A stretch of 64,000 nt of DNA. Origin: Tachypleus tridentatus. Its lineage: Eukaryota > Arthropoda > Merostomata > Xiphosura > Limulidae. Under the pieces are notes generated by a model that did no database searches, was not told the origin of the DNA, and was given only the letters and a program-made list of their open reading frames with translations. Of the stretch, positions 12,141 through 24,200 are shown piece by piece. The DNA lies in assembly GCF_004210375.1 (NCBI RefSeq), contig NC_134832.1, forward strand, positions 156,423,592-156,487,591, read 5' to 3'. The first letter of the stretch is position 1. Every line of letters starts with the position of its first letter. The position numbers and the translations under genes were made by a program.

Positions 12141-13309
12141 TAGACAGACTATTTTTATTTCACTTCATCACAGCTCATCACAATTCGATATGTGCTCTGA
12201 GTATATTATTCTGTTGATTATTATTTGTAACTAAGTTGCCGTCTTTCTGAGCAACTACAATGAATGACTCTATTGTCTGATTGTTACATCATTAATACTG
12301 CAAGAAAAATCATCTTTTTTGTTATAATTAGAGAAGTTATGAATAACGTAAAGAAAAAAATCTGAGTAGAAGCTTCTTATGTTAATGTTGAAGATCTGGA
12401 AAGAAAAATATTTTAAGCAGTTCTAATGTTAAAGGTGAAAAAATACGTTAAAGTTCCTGTCAAATTTAGTTTCTTTGTACAGTTCAAGAGTTTAATTTTA
12501 ATGTGGCAGCATGCGTAAGAGTTTCATACAATCACATATGTCAGGAATCATTTGTTTAATATACCACGTTTCGCTGACGTGTTTCAATAGAAAATAAATA
12601 GAAGTACACAGCTATATAAATATTTAACTACTACATTTAACGGTAATCAATTTAGTTGTGTGACAACATTATACACAAAATAATTCATTAGTAAAATAAA
12701 CTTAGAGTCTTAGAACAATGTATTTTAAATACATGACACAATTACATCGTAACACAAGTTTTGTTTCCCGTGCATAACAATTTTTTGTTAGTTATTCAAG
12801 GAACACCTAAACTCTTTAATAATAAATAGTCCAAAGCAGTTGATGACATGTTAGAAATAATGTATTAAACATATAATGATACCTTTGAAACATATGGAGT
12901 CTGGTTGCTTTGTAAAAATTGTCATATAGTACTAATCTTTCTTTTCTGTGACTGAAGTCAGCTCATAATATTTGTTAGTGAAATCAACTTATGATACATG
13001 TTATACAAACTCAAGATATGAAGTTATTAAAGAAACACAGGAAAACAGCCTGACACAGCATGAAAATTAACAATTTATATTCCATTTGGTCTTTAATAAT
13101 GCGTAACAAACATTAATCATTTTGTTCCACGATGATATTAAGACTACCATGAAGTGCCTGGTACATTTCTTTTTATGTCACTCTGTTCACTATAAGAGAC
13201 AAACAAGAAAATTTCGTGAAGTTTTAAGATGTGGGTGATATATTTACACTACTCTCTTACAGTTGTAAAAATACTGTTACATACGTACAGAAGTAGCGAT
13301 AGATACATT
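12141..13309. other. AT-rich stretch, nothing recognised
   Basis: No coding, repeat or mobile element signal that I can support. Confidence 0.3.
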
Positions 13310-13560
13310 CGGTCTTTATTACCCAATGGTGTGTTGTACCACGGCGTAGCATTGGAATTATAACTCTATTTTATAAAACAAGTTAATACACTGGATTTTT
13401 ATTGTCCAGAATTATATTGTACAATGACATACTGTTGTAATTATAACTGTATTTTTATAAAACAAATTAATACTCTGTTTTGCTGTAGTGGGCTGAACCA
13501 CAATTGTAATTATTACCGTATTTTATAAAACAAGAACATAAAATTTCCAATTAAATGTAT
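13310..13560. repeat. Degenerate repeat, 3 units of about 85 bp
   Basis: Each unit has a segment like gtaattataactgtatttta followed by taaaacaa and ttaata. Divergence is high. Confidence 0.55.
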
Positions 13561-13906
13561 TTTAAAAGTATCTAACATCCCAAAGTGTTCTCTATATCTT
13601 TCAAATATCCTCTCTCTATGATATACATATTTAAATATAATATAATGAAGAACTTTTGAGGTAGCTCAAATAAAGGTATCATGAACCTTGTGTCACATGC
13701 AGACTTAAACCCTAACGGCTGCAAAATGAACTAAAACTGATTATCAAGAAACAGTATTTATAAAAACCTCAACAATTTCATCCATGAAACATCGTCCAGA
13801 ATTGTAGATTATATACTTTATAACTACAACAAAACGTTACGAAACGTTACCTACCAATATAAAAGTAATTATGGAATAATTATCAAATTATTATAGATTG
13901 TTTCTT

Positions 13907-13975
13907 TGTTTGTTTTGGAATTTCGCGCAAAGCCATTCGAGGGCTATCTACGCTAGCCGTCCCTAATTTAACAGT
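13907..13975 (-). mobile_element. tRNA-derived SINE, family 1, 3' tail only
   Basis: gaatttcgcgcaaagccatt, gagggctatctacgctagcc and gtccctaatttaacagt match the end of family 1 in reverse orientation. The copy is 5'-truncated. Confidence 0.8.
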
Positions 13976-14693
13976 ATAAGACATAGTAAACACTAATAAA
14001 GGTGGTAAAACCGTAAGTATCGAAACAGAATAATAAAAGAACTTACTAAAGAAGACATAAAATATTCAATGAAATTCAAAGAACTATAAAATCTTAACAA
14101 ATGTTACCAAAGACAATTCAATAATCCAGCTTTAAAGCTCAAAGACAACAACGACATCACAGAAGAAATGTACAACAACTAAAGAGTAACCAATGTACTT
14201 ATCCCTTGTTTGTTTGGTTCACGAAAGATTCGCAAGAACCCAAGTGACATCTGTCTCATTTTTTTCCGCTTCTGCCAACTGTAACCATGAACTTGCACGA
14301 TTCAAAATTTTCTGATCAAACCATTACATGACTGTATTCTTGCATTTAACAATAAGATGGTAAGGGTAGTTTTGGTTGTTAATTTAAGGCAGACCACAGA
14401 CGTGTGTGTGTTTCACGAAGACATCGATACAAAGGAACTTGCTGGTCTTGTCACCTTCTCCACCCACAGTTGATAAAAAGTTAAATATTGAAACCTATCG
14501 TTTATTTTAAGCAAAAACTTTTCATATTTTTATAAAGGATCAGTCGCCATTTTAAAGGTTTACTTATTTCGAGCTGATTTTTATAGATGCATTGTAGTTA
14601 CGACCTTCAATAAAACAAAAAACAATGTAACATATTTTAGGCAGTGTATAGTTCCTTCTCACTTTCAAACTGATATAAAACGAACAAACTTTC
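13976..14693. other. AT-rich stretch, nothing recognised
   Basis: A short plus-strand open segment near 14130 (PALKLKDNNDITEE) faintly resembles the linker of LINE ORF2 proteins, but it is too short to call. Confidence 0.25.
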
Positions 14694-14942
14694 AGTAATC
14701 CGAGGGTCGCGGTTTTGCATCCCGGTCGCACCATACATGCTTGCCCTCCCAGCCGTGGGGGCGTTATTATGTCACGGTCAATCCCACTATTCGTTGGTAA
14801 AAGAGTAGCTAAAGAGTTGATGGTGGGTGGTGATGACTAGCTGCCTTCCCTCTTGTCTTACACTGATAAAATAAGGACGGCTAGCACAGATAGCCCTCGA
14901 GAAGCTTTGTGCGAAAATGAAAAACAAGTAAACAAAAAAACA
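14694..14942 (+). mobile_element. tRNA-derived SINE, family 1, copy lacking the first part of the head
   Basis: It starts inside the tRNA-like head (cagtaatccgagggtcgcgg) and then has the complete body and tail. The A box is missing, so internal polymerase III initiation is unlikely. It ends 38 bp before the Penelope-like element. Confidence 0.88.
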
Positions 14943-15000
14943 ATAATGTTTCCATTAAGTGGCCATTAGAGATGCAATCAGTGGTGTAAAGAAAACCCAC

Positions 15001-15180
15001 TTGTAGAGAAATATTTTTGCAAAAACGGCTCGTTTGGGTTGAGAAAATATTTTGCATAGAAGAGCGAACAACGTTTCGACTATCTTCGGTTATCGTCAGG
15101 TTCACAAAGAAAGAGGTAACTGACCGGTAGCTGACCACATGTTTGGAAGGGGTTGTGTAACTGAGTGTCGGAATGTAGAG
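15001..15180 (-). repeat. Left inverted arm of the Penelope-like element
   Basis: It carries ggctcgtttgggttgagaaa, gaacaacgtttcga, ctgaccacatgtttggaagg and gagtgtcggaatgtaga. It is the reverse complement of the arm at 16078-16245 with few differences. Confidence 0.9.
15064..15105 (-). ncRNA. Decayed hammerhead ribozyme motif, left arm
   Basis: On the minus strand the core boxes ctgacga and cgaaac and the outer stem gtgaac/gttcgc are all kept. The central stem, however, reads aacc against agtc and no longer pairs fully. The right arm has a perfect stem, so this copy has lost function-critical pairing since insertion. Confidence 0.6.
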
Positions 15181-15225
15181 GGCGGTATTAGATGTTTGAA
15201 TATATAATTTATATATTTTATTATA

Positions 15226-16092
15226 TTAATATAGGTATAAAGACGTTCCTTTATATTGGTTTATTTTGGGTTTTAGTTGTTGTACAAGTAAGGCTTCTCT
15301 AATTTTGCGTTTCTTTGTGTTTGTTTCTTTATTTTGTATTTGAGTGTTTTCTATGGTTATGTTGTGTTTATTTGACTTGCGGTGTTTAAAAACGTGTGAA
15401 GGTGACTTTTTATGTTCTTTGAATCTGGTTTCCATTTTTCTACTTGTTTCTCCAATATAAAAGTCATGGCAGTTATCACATTGTATTTTGTAAATAATGT
15501 TGGTGTGATATTTGTCAGTGTAGTTTTTACATAGTATAGACCTCAGTTTTGTGCCGGGTTTTTGAATACATTTGGTATTAAATGGAATGTCATATTTTGT
15601 TACTAGGTTTTGCCAAATGTTGGTTATTTGTCTGCTGATGTCAGGAATATATGGTATGCAGCAGCATATGGTTTCGTGATTTTTTTATTCGTGAGATGTA
15701 TTTACTTTTGTTGGTTGATTTTGCTTTCTGTCTAGGTGTGTGCGTATAATGTTTTCTACGGTTTGTGGAGGAAACTTATTGATGTTGTTGAAGTATTGTT
15801 TTATTTTGTCTAATTCATCGTTAATTTTATCTGGTGAGCATAGTTTTATGGCTGTGTTTATTTGGTTTCTTAGTATGTTGAGTTTTTGTTTTGTTTCATG
15901 TGCTGAGTCCCAAGGAATGTGTAGTCCAGTATGGTGATTTTTCGGTGGATTTTTTGTTTTGAATTGTGTGTCGGTTCTTGTAATTTTGAGGTTAAGAAAT
16001 GATATTTGATTGTTTCTTTCCTGTTCACATGTGAAGTTAATGTTGGGATGTATAGAGTTAATGTGATTAAAAAATGCTCTACATTCCGACAC
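15226..16092 (-). pseudogene. Penelope-like polyprotein C-terminal part: reverse transcriptase thumb plus GIY-YIG endonuclease
   Basis: Reading down the minus strand, the frame begins with a Penelope-type end of the polymerase (FFNHINSIHPNINFTCEQE, then ISFLNLKITRTD and HHTGLHIPWDSAHE). It continues through TICCCIPYIPDISRQI to an endonuclease domain. That domain has IIYKIQC, a CDNC zinc-binding pair, FYIGETSRKMETRFKEHK and KRKIREALL, and the protein stops at 15226. The first 135 codons are separated from the rest by one in-frame TAA at 15685-15687; otherwise about 288 codons stay open in a single frame. GIY-YIG enzymes nick DNA and are thought to prime insertion of these elements. The catalytic palm motif is absent because the copy is 5'-truncated at the right arm. 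Confidence 0.85.
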
Positions 16093-16245
16093 TCAGTTAC
16101 ACAACCCCTTCCAAACATGTGGTCAGCGTCCGGTGAGTTACCTCTTTCTTTGTGAACCTGACGATGACCAAAGAAGGTCGAAACGTTGTTCGCTCTTCTA
16201 TGTAAAATATTTTCTCAACCCAAACGAGCCGTTTTTTGCATATAT
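16078..16245 (+). repeat. Right inverted arm of the Penelope-like element
   Basis: It carries tctacattccgacactcagt, aaacatgtggtcagc, ctgacgatgacc and caaacgagccgtttt. It pairs with 15001-15180. Confidence 0.9.
16152..16193 (+). ncRNA. Hammerhead ribozyme motif (type I, very short stem III)
   Basis: The conserved boxes are in order: outer stem strand gtgaac (16152-16157), ctgacga (16158-16164), stem II gacc/ggtc closing the loop aaagaa (16166-16179), gaaa (16180-16183), cgtt, then outer stem strand gttcgc (16188-16193). The outer strands pair over 6 bp, including one G-U. One extra T lies between ctgacga and stem II compared with the textbook form. Stem III has no loop of its own, but acgt is self-complementary, so two copies could pair as a dimer. 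Hammerheads in Penelope-like elements are established; self-cleavage of this copy is inference. Confidence 0.75.
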
Positions 16246-16258
16246 AGAGATGCAATCA

Positions 16259-17329
16259 ATTTCTGAACTTGACATAGTAAGCGCCATCTATTGATAGTTA
16301 GTCTGGTATGATGACTTCACAATAAAATGTCGTTAAGTTTAACTTCATACTTTTTCTTCCTATCTCTTTTCGAGTTGATATATGATTGAAATTCTATACA
16401 GTTCAATCTTATCGCATTTAGTTTACTTACAACTTTCACTGTATTTTTGTCGTTAATTTAACTTCGTATTATTCTTTCTGAAACATTACTTAGATACAAT
16501 AGTTTTTTTATGTTCATCTGGCCATTTCTTTATTATAAGTTATTTATTCAAAATTTATATGTGGAAATTCAACACGTATTCCTTCATATAAAAATATATT
16601 TCAAACAAAGAAATTTTTGACAACAAACAGTTGCTAATCCATATTTTGAGTTAATTAATTATTGAAAATCGAACGTTATTTTTAATAAAAGCGTAATTCT
16701 TCTTTGTCAGTTTTACAAAATGAACCTATTTAGTATATTAAAGTCCCCCGTAAAACAGCAGTATGCCTACGAACTTACACTGCTATTAACCAGATTTTGA
16801 TACTCGTGGTGGTCTGATTGAGTATTTTTGTTCTTAATAACAAAGAAGCAAACAAATCATACTTTGAAAGTTAGTGTATTAAAATAATGTGTATTGATGT
16901 ATTATATATCTAAGATACAAATAAACTATGAATTGGATCATTGTATACACTGTGTTTTTCCTAATGAGGCTGGTTTCTTTAATATATATTGCAAACACAT
17001 CTTAACTAGTTCTTCATAAACAGTCACATTGTTCAAAATCATGTTTTGCTTAACATTTATTTAAATAGCCGACAGATGACACTAGAAAACAGGGAATAAA
17101 GCCAGTTTGTAACAATCTGTCACATCATTACCATCATGCAAGTCATTTCTTCTTAAATTTATAGCTCCTTTTATATCCAAATTATGAAATGAAACCAAAG
17201 TAACAGATGGGAAGTTGGAATGTTTGTTTGGTGTTCAAGAACTTTATTGAATAATAACATTTTCCAGAGTAGCGACTATAATGAGAAAAAATGAAGGACT
17301 AGCAAGGTAATCTCTCCCTCGTTATCTGT
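16259..17329. other. AT-rich stretch with one SINE fragment
   Basis: Apart from the family 2 fragment at 16741-16815, no feature is recognised. Confidence 0.35.
16741..16815 (+). mobile_element. tRNA-derived SINE, family 2, head fragment
   Basis: It contains acagcagtatgcctacgaac, an acactgctattaacc segment and agattttgatactcgtggtg, matching the family 2 head with several changes. No tail is visible. Confidence 0.55.
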
Positions 17330-17455
17330 CCCTGTTAACCTGAAGATCTAAACTCGAAATGTTGTTCTCTACTTTATTTTAATAAAAGTTTTAATACCCA
17401 TACCGACCGCCTTTAAAATACATTTTTACTTCAAGTGGGTTTCTCGTCATCATGG
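17330..17455 (+). mobile_element. Solo terminal repeat of a second Penelope-like family
   Basis: It has gttaacctgaagat, a degraded ctcgaaatgttgttc ribozyme part, ttaatacccataccgaccgc, and the end signature acttcaagtgggtttctcgt followed by catcatgg. The same arm family occurs at 23885-24092, 48310-48395 and 54110-54640. No protein-coding part remains. Confidence 0.75.
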
Positions 17456-18216
17456 ATCATTAAATGTCTTTTCTTGCAGGAGTGACAGCTGTGAATTCAC
17501 TCAGGATGTTCCAAAATAAATAGATGTATTTTATATTGGCATATGTAGACGTATTTCAGAGAGATATAAACGTTTGATGGTTCAACGATGTATTCACTTT
17601 TGCTTACCTCATACATGATAAGTTTATCAAAGTTTAACATACAGTGGTGTCGTTCAGCACTGATGTTAAATTTTTAACTGTAAATGCTTCCTTTAACCTT
17701 GTTGTCCATTCATCTGTCAACGAGTCTATTATTTTAAATTTACAATCTGATACCATATTTGGCGATACTTATATCTAGACTACAGGTAGTTTAGAGATAT
17801 TGCAATGATAATATTATGTTATTTTTGAACTGTAGATCTCAACAATATACAAAATTATGAGTTTTTAGTTTAATGTTTGTGTCTTATAACTCACAGGTCT
17901 TATTTTAATATCGATGGGAACTCACACATAACTTGTAAGATATAACAAATAAATGTTTCCTTTCTCTGTTTCTCGTGCCAGTCTGATACCAAGGGAATGT
18001 TTGTACTTTATTCATATCTGTCTGTTAAAAGTCGTTGTTTTACATTTTTATCTATTGACGTCCACTTTCTTCATTAATTCTGTCTCAGTTCAAACCCGAA
18101 CTGTGTGACGTAATATTAGAGTTATGTGTCTTGACCAATGTCGTGATATTAAATACTGCTTAGTGTAGACATTATTAATCAGTTTATTTCGCAAGTTAAT
18201 ATTCTATGTTTTTTAG
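17456..18216. other. AT-rich stretch, no firm feature
   Basis: A very pyrimidine-rich acceptor (tcttttcttgcag, ending at about 17479) is followed by only 12 to 14 open codons and a stop in either frame. I see nothing else. Confidence 0.25.
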
Positions 18217-21200
18217 GTTTTCTATTATAAGAGAGTAAAACTAACAGCAGGAAAGGTGGTTCTGGTGAGTCAGGATAGTAGATCTCACTATCAGATTATT
18301 CAAGTGCTACATGGGATATTCTGTGCTGAAGTTTGTTGGATATAAAGATTAGTACTGAAAAGTATCCCTGTAAGATGAAAATATGATCTACCTTGAAGAT
18401 ATTCCCACTCCAATGACCAACCAGCCAGTAAAATCTGACTTGGGATTTGCAGAATTCTATAAGAATGTCATAAAAACAGGCCAATTGGATAGGCTAACAA
18501 TTGTAATTTCGTCTATATTTGTCAGTCCACATTTTATTTATGATAACTGAGGAATGCAGTGTCCGGTAAAGCGCAAAACCATTAAATCGAGGTAGTTACA
18601 GTTAAAGTAAAAATACGTTTCTGAGACTAAGATTCACACTGGTCAGCACTTTTAATATACTTTCAAAATATCATCTGTTTATAATGAATGTTAGATTCTT
18701 TGACTAAGCTAATAAATTCTAAATTGTTTTTGTATAAATCAGCAAACTGTTCTTTAAAGATACTTTATAAAATATCACTAAATTAACTATTTTTTTACTG
18801 TGTTATTTGATGTTAAGAATAATGACAGTGAGATAATTACAAACAGTTTAGGTAAGGAACATTTGGAGAACTCATCATTATAATGGTCATGATTTTATTT
18901 AAAAGATCTAGTTGGCGATACCTGAATTCACTTCCGCTCAGGGAGAACACACCATCTAACACTTGTGTACCTTCATACGAGCTTGTAGAAAGTGCGATAA
19001 CCACAAGGTGACTATTACATTTTAAGAATTAGAGGTTCCCCATTTAAGCCATAAAATGACTTGAAATGTTTGGGCAGATGAACTGGCCAGTTATGTAGGT
19101 TTGTAGATGAACTGAGGACAGTTTTTGTATGTAGTGAAAGACACTTTAAATTTTCATCTTGCAGAGGGGCTTTGTCATGATATGAAAGACTGTTTAGAGC
19201 AGGTATTAATTTTAGTTAATTTAAGAATTCGTATTTTATGATTATTTAGTCGTTTCTTTATTATAACAGAGTTAAAAGCAGGCAATCATTAGAAGTAGTC
19301 TTTGTAATTCACTGATATTGTGAATATAGCGAGGACACGATTTAGTTATAAAAAATATAGAATATGAGAAAAGGAGGAAAAAGCAAAAAACAAATACCAG
19401 AATAAAGTCACAGCTAAGAAAATGTTCAACGTGAAGTTAACCTTCATTAGAAGTGATAGGCCTAACATTTAATATGTCAGAGTAAGACTAACAATAGAAA
19501 AAGAAAGGATAATAATAATAATATATTAAGTAAAACATAGTTTTAATGTAATTTATCCAGATTGAGTGCACTTTTTAAGGTAATTTAACCAGCCTGAGTG
19601 CACTTTTTAAATTCATTTAACTGGTCTAAGTGCAATTTTTAAGGTAATTTAACAGCCTGAGTACACTTTCAAAGTAATTTAAGTGGTCTGAGTGCACTTT
19701 TTAAGGTAATTTGACTGGTCTTTCCTTTTCTCTAATTTATTGAACATCCCTCCAAGAAATAATAAATGTAATATAGACTTAATTTTTATATCTCCCATTG
19801 TTATTTCCCTACAAACCCTCAACTAGATAATCAAACCCACCTATCACATTCCATCTTTCACAAAATTTCTCTTTAATGTTTCATACATTATTACCTTACA
19901 CAACACTGTCTGTATTGTCATTTGAAATTACATTGTAGAGCTTAGCTGAATTTCTTCAAGGATATTGTTACACAGTTAGAAAGCCAGAAAATTATGACAG
20001 TGTTTTCTGTGTGTTATTATTCTGTGATATTATTTGCATTATTTATTGTAACAGTACCATTAATATATAAAAAGGTAAGCTTAAGTTTTCTGACAAATAC
20101 AATAAAAAATGCAGAAAAGACAAAGGTGTGTGCTTTATTCCATTTCTTAATGTTTATTTATTTATTTATTATTATAACAGTAAGTAAAATGTAAAAATAG
20201 AAACTTATGAGGTAAAAAATAAAATAGATTCTTCTTAACAGAGTATGCTTGTGAGTAGCTCATGGATTATATAATTTAAAACGTTAATGTTCATTGTATA
20301 TTTGTTCAGTGATTTACAACTTGTGTGGTATAATTATTAGTTACACAACATTCAATGCACACTAAACAAATAAACAGTTCTAGTACCTTGTTACAACTTT
20401 ATATCATTCTAGAAAGACAAAGGGTAATTTATATTTATTTCAGAATTTATACGGTGGTAACAAAGTAAGTTTAAATCCACCAACCCCAGTATATGTTATG
20501 GTGGATAAAATAAGAAAAACATCACAAAGTGTTTCTGAAAAGAAAAAAATGTCACATATATTTAGAAACATTTAGTGATTATGCAAATAAAGTTTCAAAA
20601 GTTTTAGATAAAGAAAAATATTTTAATTTTTAAATCAAAATCACTTTACATTTGCACCATTCACCCACGATCTTAATCCTTATATTTATGGACAAAGTTT
20701 TAGTGAAAATCCTCAACTGAAAATTTTAATTGTTTTTATTTACAAAATACTTGTAACGTTTACTGTATACCAAGTTTCGTGAAACCACATTAGGTACTAT
20801 CATTGTGCATATACATTCATAGTTACATTGTGGTTACAAGCTTATGTTAAATACACAAAATCAGTTATGTATTTGTTAATTTCAGTGTCTGCTTTATATC
20901 TTCTGTATCATTATTCTTCTGTAAACATGTAAAATATGGCAGTGAACTTTGATTATAAGAGATATTGTTGTAGTATTTGTACTTCTAATAAAACATAAAC
21001 AATATATTTAAAATTTCTCTTGTTCTACAGAGAAATTTTGAAAGAGATAAATGAATGGGAGGAGTGGTTGTATCGTGCCTTAAGGTGTTTACCTTTGTAG
21101 TTTTAACTGTTTTATTTTTCTTATGAATTTCAATTGAGATTTTTTATTTTTAACAGAATGTTTTTTATTGATATACAGCTATCATCAGAATTACCATACT

Positions 21201-24200
21201 TTTCTGAATATTTAAAATACATTGATTTCACAATTACAGGAAGAGACCTAATAAAAATCCATTGTATTTATTAATGACCACTAGATGGCAGCTGTGTTGT
21301 TCCAGGCAACTAGAAAAAAAATTATACCAAATACTTTGTGAGCTTCTTTGTAAGTTAAATCTGTAAAGAAATGTTTTGTACAAATATAATGTTCAAGAGA
21401 CACAAAAAGTGGTGGCAAAAGAAAATTATAAACTAATTGTGAGGGGAGTTTTAATGTAGTTGTTTTATTAAGTAAAACTTTTAATTCACTGTTTAATAAT
21501 ATTTCATCCCTGCAAGAATGTGTCTGTGTATAAATATTTAATACATGATTTAAATATTAAAACAAAATAAAATGATAAACTTTAAAACAGCAGGTCTTAA
21601 TGAACTAAAAGTTTGTATTTCTGTTAAATCTAAAAATTGTAGCTAATATGAACCTGTTTACATTAGGTAATCTGACTTTCTCTGTTAACACATTTATAGT
21701 TTTATATTTATTTCAAAAACAGAACTGTTATTGACAGTTTCAAAAATATGTATAATTTTACTAAATACATTTGAAGGGTAACCTTTTGAAAGTGCTCAGG
21801 TTATAGGGTTTTTGTCACTTTATAGAGCTTTGAGTTAAGCATTTAAATTACTGTTTTATATATTTATATGTAGAAAATTATATATTTTATAAACTGATAT
21901 ATAGGAAATTACAATGCAGAAGAGTCTGATCAGAGAGTAAATGTATAAGACTCAAGAGATTGTGTAAGAAGTCCTAGTGGTCAGGAAGCATCCAGTAAAG
22001 GAAAGTCGTGTGTTCTAGACCAAAGGATTCCTGAAAGAGTTAAAACCTCTCACAGAGAGAGAGAGAGAAGAAGTTAAGGTCTTCCTGACTTCCCATTCTA
22101 CTGTGGGTAGTAAAGAACTTCTCCAACTTTACGAAAAACCCATCTCAAGCAACTTCTTGAATGAGTTTGTTTGTTTGCTTTGAAGTTAAGCAAAAAGCTA
22201 CACAATAGTCTACTTGTACTTTGCCCACCACAGTTATAAAATGACCAGTTTTTAGTGTTGTAAGTCTGTACACATGCTGCTGTGCCACTGGTGGATTCTT
22301 GAAGAAATAAGTAAATGCGGGTTGCTGACTTGGCCAAAAAAAGTTAGTAGTAGCAGCCAGTTGACTGTGTAATTGTGAGTCTGAGGGCTAAGTAAGTGAA
22401 AATGACATGCAAAAAATTATACTTCTTGGCAAAACATGAACTGAGCTGAAGAAAGACCAAAGGGCAGTGCCCAGAACTGGAAGACAGTACCATTGTGGAT
22501 GAACCAAAGAAAAGGATGTCACAATGGAGCAATTGAGATGTGAAGATAGGTGGCCAACAAACTGAACTTGGTCATTCAAAGTTCTGAGGAAGAAACTCAC
22601 TAAAATGAGAAGTAGAACTCCATAGCGAAGTGAGGTATCTCAAGAAAGGTGTACAGTCAAAACAGATCTACAATGAGTTTCCAATATTCCATATTTTTTG
22701 GATAAAAGAAATAAATAAGAGGAAAATTCCTGTTGAGTTGTCTTAGAGAATCTTGAACAAACTAAACAAAACAAATGGAAGAGATACAATCCTGAGGAGG
22801 AGGGAAAGAGATCTGGGAAGTCATGAAGGGTTGCCAAAAAGACACATAAGTAAACATAAAAAGAGAAGTATTTAATACTAACAAGTGAACATAATATAAA
22901 AACTTTTAGTATTTACAAAGTAAATAAAATAGTAAATCTAGAAATCAATGAAATTTGAATGTAAAACATAAAACAAAACATAAGATGCAATATCAATAAA
23001 GCCGGAGATAAAAGACCCTTCACTACGAAATACAGAAGTTTATCCAAATAACCTATAACTCAAAGGACATAAAAGCACACCAATTTCAAAACCATGAGAG
23101 TAAAAGGCACCCAGTTAATCATAACATTTTCACTTAAATCTATTCCCAAATTAGATGTGACTAGTTGTAAAAAATAACTGATCTTCAAATGTAAATTTAA
23201 ACACAGGTAACCTAGATGGTGTAACAGGTTTACCATTATACATTTAATTTACTAACCTGTGTTTATTATAGTATAGTGTTTTTTATGCATGCGAAATTAT
23301 TCATTGTTCACTGAGATATTCTTGTTGCATCAGTCATCAAGTCCTTTTTCACTTTACTTTTGTCATTTGTGTTGACAAATGCAGGGTGAGTCCTTTATAT
23401 TGGGCTTCTATATTCAAGCATTCCAGCTCAGTCATGAATGTCCGTTCTTTTCCCATGTCTTTATTATTATTGCATTCTATTTTCAGCTGTACTACACTGG
23501 TCTCAAGTGACTATTTAAGAGCTGGTCAGTCATCAAAAACACTTTGAAGTAGAGTTAAAACAGTACTTAAAGACTGATTTTATAAGCCTCCATGTTTCTT
23601 TTGTGATGATTTCCATTAAAAATCTGAGTCACTGTCACACTACTGTACAAACTTGTGTTTTGTCATGCCTGGTTTATTACACTTCCATGAATTTTCCTTC
23701 CCAAACATCTCAGGGCATGCAAGACTGGGTGGAAAATATTGGCTGAACACAGATCTTCCCTTATAATTTTGTCACCCTGTCATTTTAATCAGAGCTTCAA
23801 ATTTACACTTTTCTCTGTCTTTATTATAATTATATGTTTTATAGGGGCTTTCTACAAGAATTACTTGAGATGTTTTCTTGTGATGGCTGGAATGGGTATT
23901 GAAACTAATTAAATTAAAGTACAGAACAGTGTTTCAACTGTCTTAGACAATCTTCAGGTTAACAAAGAGAGTTTGCAGCTATACTAAAAACATTGTTCTG
24001 TACTTTATTTCAATTAAAGTGTTAATACCTATACCATCTGTCTTGAGAATACATTTTTACTTCAAGTGGGTTTCTCATCATCATGAATTACTTGATGTGA
24101 CTCTAGATTATCTGTAATAAGAAAGCCTAACGTTACTTAATCAATGCTTAAATAAGTTTAACAACAAATACCACATTCTGTCTGAATCACTTTACTATAG

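Larger units (their letters stand above)
14981..16245 (-). mobile_element. Penelope-like retroelement, 5'-truncated, with inverted terminal arms and 13-bp target duplication
   Basis: The element is bounded by a perfect 13-bp direct repeat, agagatgcaatca, at 14968-14980 and 16246-16258, which is the target-site duplication. Inside are two arms of about 165 bp in opposite orientation (15001-15180 and 16078-16245). Between them, on the minus strand, lie the end of a reverse transcriptase and a GIY-YIG endonuclease. Terminal repeats in direct or inverted orientation are established for Penelope-like elements. The catalytic fingers and palm of the polymerase are missing. A relative is at 47076-47541. 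Confidence 0.88.

Noticed and set aside
17480..17522. Short exon after a very strong acceptor
   Set aside because: Only 12 to 14 codons before a stop in both open frames, with no compatible partner.
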